Shown here piece after piece: positions 5,203 through 9,606 of a DNA stretch of 9,606 nucleotides. Position 1 is the stretch's first letter; every line of letters begins with the position of its first letter. This stretch comes from Patescibacteria group bacterium (lineage in GTDB: Bacteria; Patescibacteriota; Patescibacteriia; 2-12-FULL-60-25). A program made the position numbers and the translations under genes. The stretch covers positions 1 through 9,606 of the forward strand of contig JAHIUG010000106.1 of assembly GCA_018817245.1 (NCBI GenBank), in the 5' to 3' direction. The notes below the pieces were generated by a model. It ran no database searches. It had not been told where the DNA came from and saw only the letters and a list, made by a program, of their open reading frames with translations.

Positions 5203-7431
5203 ATGTCAAAATCACAATCTAAAGAGTTCTCCATTGAATGGGGAGGACGCAAACTTACTATTGGAGTAGGTCTTTTAGCCCAGCAGGCCAATGGATCCTG
5301 CACGATCAGATACGGTGACACCATGGCACTGTGCGCCGCCACCATGGGAAACGAGAGAGAAGGCTTGGACTTCTTCCCGCTACATGTAGACTTTGAAGAG
5401 CGCATGTACGCAGCCGGAAGAATCAAAGGTTCGCGCTTTATAAAACGTGAAGGACGACCAACTGATGAAGCTATACTTTCTGGCCGCTTGATTGATCGCG
5501 CTGTTCGGCCGCTCTTTCAGAGCAATATCAGAAATGAAATTTCTGTTGTAACGACAGTTTTTTCGCATGACCACGAAAATGACGCTGATGTCCCGGGACT
5601 AATCGGATCAGCTTGCGCTCTTGCAATATCTGACATCCCTTGGGACGGACCAATCGCCGCAGCCAGAATCGGTAGAGTTGATGGAGAATTGGTTTTAAAT
5701 CCAACTTATGATCAGATCCTAAAGGGTGACCTTGATCTTGTTGTCGCCGGTGTTGAAGGTAAGACAATCATGCTTGAGGCTGGTGCGAATGAACTTACCA
5801 GTGAAGAAATGACAGATGCGATTGCATGGGCGCTTGAACAATTTGCTCCGGTCATTGATCTCATAAAACAGGTTCAAAAAGCAGTAGGCAAAACAAAAAT
5901 AGATGTGTTGGCGCCAAAAACCGAGGGTGAAAAAATTGAACGCGAAGAACTTGAAAAACTTTTTGAGTTGTCGCGTGAATTTATGAAGACGCGTCAGGTC
6001 ACAACCTTGTTTGCCAACCCGCTTAAAAGCAAAGCTGACCGCAAATCAGCTGTAACCAAACTTAAAATTGAATTGGACGAATATCTTACTGAGCAAGAAA
6101 TCTCAAAAGAAAACCGACGCAAAGCTTTAGACATTATAGATGAATTTGTTGATTCGGAAATTACGCGAATGATTCTGGAAGAAGATCGCCGCGCTGATGG
6201 TCGCGCTTTGGACGAGGTGCGTGAACTAGTGGAGATGGTTGGTGTCTTGCCGCGAACTCATGGTTCCGGTCTCTTTCAACGTGGTGCGACTCAGGTGCTC
6301 TCAAGTGTTACCTTGGGTTCGCCGGGTATGGAACAGACACTGGATACGATGGAGTATCAAGGAAAAAAGCGCTTCTTCCATCATTATAATTTCCCAAGCT
6401 ATTCAGTTGGTGAAACAAGACCAAACCGAGGTCCGGGGAGACGCGAGATTGGTCATGGTGCATTAGCAGAGCGCGCTATTCAACCGGTCATCCCTGGACG
6501 TGAGGAATTCCCATACACCATACGTGTTGTGTCTGAGGTCTTGGGATCAAACGGGTCTTCGTCCATGGGCGCGACCTGTGGCTCAACTCTTGCATTGATG
6601 GATGCCGGTGTGCCAATTAAGGCGCCTGTTGCCGGTATTGCCATGGGTGTGGCAAGCGACGAAAAAGCGGGAAAATTCAAAGTCATCACTGACCTGCAAG
6701 ATCTTGAAGACGGTAATGGCGGAATGGATTTTAAAGTTACTGGCACACGCAAAGGAGTAACATCTCTTCAGATGGACACTAAGACGCACGGCATCCCGAT
6801 ACAAACAGTTAAAGAAGCTTTTGCCGGTGCACAGAAAGCTATTAACAAAATTCTCGATGAGATTGAAAGCGTTATTGCCGCACCACGCGCAGAGCTATCA
6901 GAGTGGGCACCGCGCATCGAGTCCATTAAAATCGATCCTGATAAAATTCGCGACGTTATTGGCCCGGGCGGGAAAATCATTAACGAGATCATTGATGCTT
7001 GTAACGTACAGATCGATATTGAAGATGACGGCCTTGTAAATATTACAGCGCTTGAATCCGAAGGCATGCAAAGAGCCATGGAGTGGGTCAAAAAATTGAC
7101 ACACGAAATTGAAGCTGGTGAAATTTACACCGGAAAAGTTACTCGCATAATGGACTTTGGTGCATTCGTCGAAATACTACCCAACAAGGAAGGCTTGGTT
7201 CACATATCAGAGCTGGCACCGCACAGAGTTGAAAAGGTTACTGATATAGTGAATATTGGAGATGAAGTAAAGGTAAAAGTTTACGAGATAGACTCCATGG
7301 GAAGAGTTAATCTATCAGTAAAACGAGCTGATCCGGATTACAAACCAACAGAGCAAGACAGCCGACCGATGCGGGACAAAAAACCAAGCGGAAGAAGACC
7401 GGGCGGTCGCTTTAACGGTCCTCGTAGATAA
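5203..7431 (+). CDS. pnp: Polyribonucleotide nucleotidyltransferase (PNPase)
   Basis: This 742-residue protein is a full-length PNPase, the phosphorolytic 3'-5' exoribonuclease of RNA turnover, which acts as a trimer. Domains in order: first RNase PH domain (about 1-225, with FFPLHVDFEERMYAAGRIKG and GRLIDRAVRPLF), a helical linker, second RNase PH domain (about 330-550), KH domain with GPGG at 587-590, and S1 domain from about 642 (YTGKVTRIMDFGAFVEILPN). The catalytic set is intact: phosphate-binding GSNGSSSMGA, RRxIGHG (R413, R414) and the two aspartates in EDGNGGMD (D503, D509) with the usual spacing of six. The tail is basic and Arg/Gly-rich (GRRPGGRFNGPRR). ATG 5203 is chosen because MSKSQSKEFSIEWGGRKL matches the family N-terminus; the frame extends eight codons upstream into the leader hairpin. 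No Shine-Dalgarno is visible. Confidence 0.98.
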   Translation: MSKSQSKEFSIEWGGRKLTIGVGLLAQQANGSCTIRYGDTMALCAATMGNEREGLDFFPLHVDFEERMYAAGRIKGSRFIKREGRPTDEAILSGRLIDRAVRPLFQSNIRNEISVVTTVFSHDHENDADVPGLIGSACALAISDIPWDGPIAAARIGRVDGELVLNPTYDQILKGDLDLVVAGVEGKTIMLEAGANELTSEEMTDAIAWALEQFAPVIDLIKQVQKAVGKTKIDVLAPKTEGEKIEREELEKLFELSREFMKTRQVTTLFANPLKSKADRKSAVTKLKIELDEYLTEQEISKENRRKALDIIDEFVDSEITRMILEEDRRADGRALDEVRELVEMVGVLPRTHGSGLFQRGATQVLSSVTLGSPGMEQTLDTMEYQGKKRFFHHYNFPSYSVGETRPNRGPGRREIGHGALAERAIQPVIPGREEFPYTIRVVSEVLGSNGSSSMGATCGSTLALMDAGVPIKAPVAGIAMGVASDEKAGKFKVITDLQDLEDGNGGMDFKVTGTRKGVTSLQMDTKTHGIPIQTVKEAFAGAQKAINKILDEIESVIAAPRAELSEWAPRIESIKIDPDKIRDVIGPGGKIINEIIDACNVQIDIEDDGLVNITALESEGMQRAMEWVKKLTHEIEAGEIYTGKVTRIMDFGAFVEILPNKEGLVHISELAPHRVEKVTDIVNIGDEVKVKVYEIDSMGRVNLSVKRADPDYKPTEQDSRPMRDKKPSGRRPGGRFNGPRR

Positions 7432-7445
7432 TGTATAGAGATACT

Positions 7446-7488
7446 GTAGAAATAAATGGAAATAAATTCTGTTTCCGTATATTTCTAC
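7446..7488 (+). terminator. Long AU-rich hairpin after pnp
   Basis: Arms 7446-7462 and 7472-7488 pair over 17 positions (one A-A mismatch, one G-U) around loop TAAATTCTG, 14 bases past the pnp stop. GTAGAAATA with TATTTCTAC is the perfect outer part. The following TTATTTCC is only weakly U-rich, so it may act as a 3' stabiliser more than as an intrinsic terminator. Confidence 0.5.
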
Positions 7489-7508
7489 TTATTTCCATAT
7501 ATTTCGAA

Positions 7509-7567
7509 ATTCGTATATTCGTATAAAATTCGCCTGCCTGCCGGTAGGCGGGTAATTTCATAGACCT
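7509..7567 (+). repeat. Modular dispersed repeat, copy B (with palindrome)
   Basis: ATTCGTATATTCGTATAAAA, then TTCG, the palindrome CCTGCCTGCCGGTAGGCGGG (7533-7552), and TAATTTCATAGACCT. It aligns along its length with 4289-4347. Its single A-to-G change in the palindrome turns a U-A pair into a U-G pair in plus-strand RNA, so the hairpin survives. It ends two bases before the ATG of the next gene. Confidence 0.8.
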
Positions 7568-7569
7568 AC

Positions 7570-8700
7570 ATGCGCAAATCCTCAATCCAAGATAAGGCAC
7601 CTCATAGTGGAGCTATTTTGGCTTACGGCTCATCATCTCGTGCATACGCATGGGGACCTGTTGCCGCACTAATTTCCGGCTTTCTGCTTCTGACATTAAT
7701 AGCGTTTGGCTGGCGCGCGCTTTCCAGTCCATTATCACTACCAGAGTCCACATACCTGCTTCTTTACATTAGACCCTCCTTGCAATTACCCGCCGGGTCA
7801 CCCGAATTATGGCGTGAAAAACAGGCAGAGGCTAAACCGTGGCCAATCCTCGGTGGGCTGGCCTTAGATGAAAACGCCGAGCACTACGCATTCACCATTT
7901 CGCCAAGCCTTTTAAGCTTATGGAAATTTTCAAGTAAACAAGAAATTAAAAATTTTGAGCTCAAGACACTCCTGTCTTTTGCGGGCTGGAAAGATTATTT
8001 AAAATCTACCTGGCTGCAAATTTGGCCCGGAAATCTTGGGACAGGGAGCGCTTCTTTAGAATCCGGATTGCACTTTGGTGGCCCGATTTCAAAAGGTACC
8101 TGGTACACTGACCTGAAAGTTCCAGCCGGTTCAGATGCCGATCAGAATTACCTTGATCAAAATTTTCTTGATGTTCAAAGTCTCCCATACATCTGGCCTA
8201 TCGTTGAAAGCTCACTTCGTAGACGAGGAATTGATTTGAACCTGGCTGTGCCACCGGCAACAATTAGCTGGATTGATAATGAACAGGATCAAATCAAACT
8301 GACACTCAATTTTAACGAGCCCCTGAGTGCAGAGGCCAGAGCACAACTGGCTGCGAGTGTGGGCCTAGTGGAAAAACAGTTGTATTCTCTTGATGATGGA
8401 ACTGTGATCACTGAATTAATTACGCCAGTTCAGGCTCTTAGTCAGTCATCCACAGATCACTGGCGATTGGATGACGGGAAAAGCTTAATTTTTGGTGAAA
8501 ATACAGTTATTCTTGGCAATGTGGAACAAATTGGGACAAAGGTTGAGCCTCCTGATAACTGTACCGGCAAAATCTTGGCAATTTTTGACAGAAATACATT
8601 GGCTACATTTTTAGAAAGGGCCGGCTTTGAAAAGATGGATTTACCTAATCGTACATATTGGATGGAGGATGGTAATAAACTGAAAATTTGTACCAAATAA
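7570..8700 (+). CDS. Single-pass membrane protein of unknown function
   Basis: I do not recognise this 376-residue protein. It has an N-terminal cytoplasmic head of about 26 residues, then one hydrophobic segment (about 27-48, WGPVAALISGFLLLTLIAFGW), and a large soluble domain that should lie outside the membrane. That domain is mixed alpha/beta in character, is rich in Trp early on (WREKQ, WPILGG, WKDYLKSTWLQIWPG), and ends with two Cys near the C-terminus (about residues 353 and 374). No catalytic motif is visible. ATG 7570 starts two bases after the TTTCATAGACCT repeat end, and no Shine-Dalgarno is visible. No partner gene is adjacent: pnp ends 138 bases upstream behind a hairpin, and an AU-rich terminator follows. 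A surface or envelope role is inferred from topology only. Confidence 0.75.
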   Translation: MRKSSIQDKAPHSGAILAYGSSSRAYAWGPVAALISGFLLLTLIAFGWRALSSPLSLPESTYLLLYIRPSLQLPAGSPELWREKQAEAKPWPILGGLALDENAEHYAFTISPSLLSLWKFSSKQEIKNFELKTLLSFAGWKDYLKSTWLQIWPGNLGTGSASLESGLHFGGPISKGTWYTDLKVPAGSDADQNYLDQNFLDVQSLPYIWPIVESSLRRRGIDLNLAVPPATISWIDNEQDQIKLTLNFNEPLSAEARAQLAASVGLVEKQLYSLDDGTVITELITPVQALSQSSTDHWRLDDGKSLIFGENTVILGNVEQIGTKVEPPDNCTGKILAIFDRNTLATFLERAGFEKMDLPNRTYWMEDGNKLKICTK

Positions 8701-8702
8701 AA

Positions 8703-8726
8703 TGTTATCCACATAACACTTTTTTA
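8703..8726 (+). terminator. AU-rich terminator containing a DnaA-box sequence
   Basis: TGTTAT, loop CCAC, ATAACA, then CTTTTTTA, three bases after the stop codon of the membrane protein. The stem is short (6 bp) but has a good U-run. The same bases contain TTATCCACA (8705-8713), a perfect DnaA-box match. Confidence 0.5.
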
Positions 8727-8767
8727 TATAAACATCTCATTCGCCTCTGTTTAGCAAAGTATTTAAG

Positions 8768-8776
8768 TTATCCACA
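8768..8776 (+). promoter_or_regulatory. DnaA-box match upstream of the ncRNA promoter
   Basis: TTATCCACA, identical to the high-affinity E. coli DnaA box, lies 63 bases from an identical copy at 8705 in the same orientation and nine bases before the -35 element at 8785. It may bind DnaA as a regulator or a minor replication element; there is no dnaA gene in the window. Confidence 0.45.
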
Positions 8777-8784
8777 GATACCCG

Positions 8785-8813
8785 TTGATATCTTAGTGAA
8801 AAACAGTTATTAT
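8785..8813 (+). promoter_or_regulatory. Strong sigma-70-type promoter of the candidate ncRNA
   Basis: TTGATA (8785-8790) and TATTAT (8808-8813) are separated by 17 bases, each one mismatch from consensus. The predicted start is about 8820. No protein-coding frame follows for 750 bases, so the product is probably an RNA. Confidence 0.6.
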
Positions 8814-8819
8814 ATATAG

Positions 8820-9305
8820 GCATTAAAAGTCGTTCTTTCATTACATTTTTTTAAGTTTACTTTGTGCTCTTTTTACTGTATCCGAACCGATGACCCAAAA
8901 CAAAAACAAAATGAACTTAGCCAAAGTTCAAAATAGGGCACCGGTTCCTTGTATCGACTAGACCCCACCCTCAGCTCTAAGCTGGGACAGAAAGCAAAAA
9001 ACAAAATTAAAAAAACACGTTAGGTACAGTCCCCACTTCTCATGGAAGCAAGCTACGTTCTCTAAAAACAGAGAGCTCGGCAGGGGTACTACCAGGGTTT
9101 GGTCGTAACAACAGTCCTTCCTCAGACCATGACAAAAACGGCTTGTCTGAGTTGTCGCGATATTCGCTCTGACAGTATGTCAGGGTAAAACCTCCCGCTT
9201 TTCAGCGGAATTTATCGCTTGACGACGCAAGACCCGTGTCTCGGTCTAAGCGCCGCACCGCCACATTTGCGCATAAAATGCATACGGGCGAACTGCGGCG
9301 CTTTT
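8820..9305 (+). ncRNA. Candidate structured non-coding RNA, about 485 nt, unidentified
   Basis: The region is bounded by a strong promoter (8785-8813) and a GC-rich terminator (9248-9305), has no open frame of 60 codons on either strand, and is dense in hairpins joined by A-rich linkers. Stems seen: TGAACTT/AAGTTCA (8912-8930); CTCAGCT/AGCTGGG (8970-8986); TCTCT/AGAGA (9059-9074); CTCAGAC/GTCTGAG (9121-9151); CTCTGACA/TGTCAGGG (9167-9185); CCGCT/AGCGG (9195-9208); CTTG/CAAG (9218-9231). ACCCC near 8962-8966 could pair with GGGGT at 9084-9088 over long range. GC content here is clearly above that of the flanking intergenic DNA. I checked for RNase P, tmRNA, SRP, 5S and T-box signatures and found none. 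The function is unknown. Confidence 0.55.
9248..9305 (+). terminator. Branched GC-rich terminator of the ncRNA
   Basis: AAGCGCCGCA (9248-9257) pairs with TGCGGCGCTT (9294-9303), ten perfect pairs running into the U-run TTTT. Inside it, CGCC (9259-9262) pairs with GGCG (9287-9290), and GCAT/ATGC (9271-9281) forms the apical loop. Confidence 0.75.
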
Positions 9306-9330
9306 GTATTACATTAAGAATTACGAATAA

Positions 9331-9407
9331 GGATCTACGAAAGTACGAATCTTATACGAAATATACGGATAATTTCTAATTTCCAGCTTCCAAACGTTTG
9401 AGAATTG
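9331..9407 (-). repeat. Modular dispersed repeat, copy D (inverted, without palindrome)
   Basis: On the minus strand it contains CAATTCTCAAACGTTTGGAA (9388-9407), TTTCGTATAAGATTCG (9346-9361) and TTTCGTAGATCC (9331-9342). The first two are identical to 4238-4257 and 4298-4313. Between TTCG and the TTTCGTAGA end only a few bases remain, where copies A and B carry the 20-nt palindrome. Its orientation is opposite to the flanking genes. Confidence 0.75.
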
Positions 9408-9424
9408 AAAATTGAAAATTTTTT

Positions 9425-9504
9425 TGCCCTTGTGCTCTCATGCTTTCATGTTTTAATGTTCTCGTGCTTTAATGTTCTAGTGTTCTCGTGCCCTTGTGTT
9501 TAAA
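9425..9504 (+). repeat. Octamer array 4: ten 8-nt units
   Basis: Units in order: TGCCCTTG, TGCTCTCA, TGCTTTCA, TGTTTTAA, TGTTCTCG, TGCTTTAA, TGTTCTAG, TGTTCTCG, TGCCCTTG, TGTTTAAA. Every unit starts with TG, positions 3-5 are always pyrimidines, and only the last two positions vary freely. No base interrupts the period over 80 nt. The last units overlap the predicted -35 region of the downstream gene. Confidence 0.85.
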
Positions 9505-9523
9505 CGACTTCTTACTATATACT
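9494..9523 (+). promoter_or_regulatory. Weak promoter for the gene at 9570
   Basis: TTGTGT (9494-9499), an 18-base spacer, and TATACT (9518-9523). The -10 is good and the -35 poor. The start would be about 9530, leaving a 40-nt leader. Confidence 0.35.
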
Positions 9524-9569
9524 CTTGCCAATTCAATCAATGCTGCCTACAGCTAAATAATGTCCCAAT

Positions 9570-9606
9570 ATGCCATTAACACCAGAACAAATCACACATT
9601 TTAAAG
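9570..9606 (+). CDS. Probable DksA/TraR-type protein, first 12 codons (runs off right edge)
   Basis: ATG 9570 opens MPLTPEQITHFK before the window ends. This matches the usual opening of CPR DksA/TraR-family zinc-finger proteins (M-P-L-x-x-E-Q-I-x-H-F-K, followed in the family by a Leu/Glu-rich coiled coil). DksA binds RNA polymerase in the secondary channel and tunes promoter output. Only the family opening is visible; the coiled coil and the zinc-binding Cys residues lie outside. The ATG at 9560 leads to an early stop and is not used. The upstream ncRNA and weak promoter may share regulation with this gene. Confidence 0.4.
   Translation, partial: MPLTPEQITHFK

Noticed and set aside
4604..7104. 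Several antisense and out-of-frame open frames of 60-110 codons inside the NYN and pnp genes
   Set aside because: They are shadows of strongly conserved genes and show no recognisable protein features.
7412..7600. Minus-strand 62-codon frame spanning the pnp 3' hairpin and repeat B
   Set aside because: It is a translation of the dispersed repeat (PAYRQAG-type) and not a gene.
8911..8961. Small ORF MNLAKVQNRAPVPCID in the ncRNA region
   Set aside because: Sixteen codons, no ribosome-binding site, overlaps a perfect hairpin, and lacks the sequence of a tmRNA tag or an amino-acid-biased leader peptide.
8820..9305. RNase P RNA, tmRNA, SRP RNA or T-box identity for the ncRNA
   Set aside because: The conserved cores I know (GAGGAAAGTCC and ACAGAACCC for RNase P, tRNA-like ends for tmRNA, GGAAGCAG-type SRP tip, GGGTGGNACCGCG for T-box) are absent on both strands.
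9425..9504. CRISPR array
   Set aside because: Units are 8 nt without spacers, and no cas genes are present.

Overview
The window looks like a fragment of a Patescibacteria (CPR / Parcubacteria-type) genome. The evidence is the AT-rich intergenic DNA packed with short dispersed repeats, weak or absent Shine-Dalgarno sites, small membrane-anchored proteins of unknown function, a compact rpsO - NYN ribonuclease - pnp cluster, and a diversity-generating retroelement (DGR) whose target protein resembles those of CPR bacteria. This is recognition from memory; no database search was run.

Left part (1-3053) holds a DGR. The N-terminal part of an Avd-like accessory protein runs off the left edge on the minus strand. 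A DGR-type reverse transcriptase lies on the plus strand. A 614-residue target protein on the minus strand converges on it. The target ends in the variable-region signature of DGR lectin-fold proteins (DGLWL...W...NRIVFRLRK). The template repeat is not in the window and probably lies beyond position 1. A (GA)13 microsatellite sits exactly where the avd and RT 5' ends meet, and both reading frames lack a convincing start there.

Middle part (3212-7431): a LysM-like membrane protein on the minus strand is followed divergently by rpsO (ribosomal protein S15), a NYN/LabA-type nuclease and pnp (polynucleotide phosphorylase). rpsO has a strong promoter and a leader with two hairpins, one burying the GGAG ribosome-binding site. 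pnp has a long leader hairpin placed like the autoregulatory one of E. coli pnp. rpsO-pnp adjacency is widely conserved; here an RNA-cleaving NYN gene lies between them, giving an RNA-metabolism neighbourhood.

Right part (7570-9606): a single-pass membrane protein of unknown function, then an 869-base stretch without a protein gene. That stretch holds two perfect DnaA-box matches, a strong promoter, a candidate structured non-coding RNA of about 485 nt ending in a branched terminator hairpin, dispersed repeats, and an 80-nt array of ten octamers. The first 12 codons of a probable DksA/TraR-type gene close the window.

Two repeat systems run through the intergenic DNA: degenerate 8-nt-period arrays at four places, and a modular dispersed repeat (CAAACGTTTG core, TTCGTATAAGATTCG, an optional 20-nt palindrome, TTCGTAGACC) that often ends just before a start codon.
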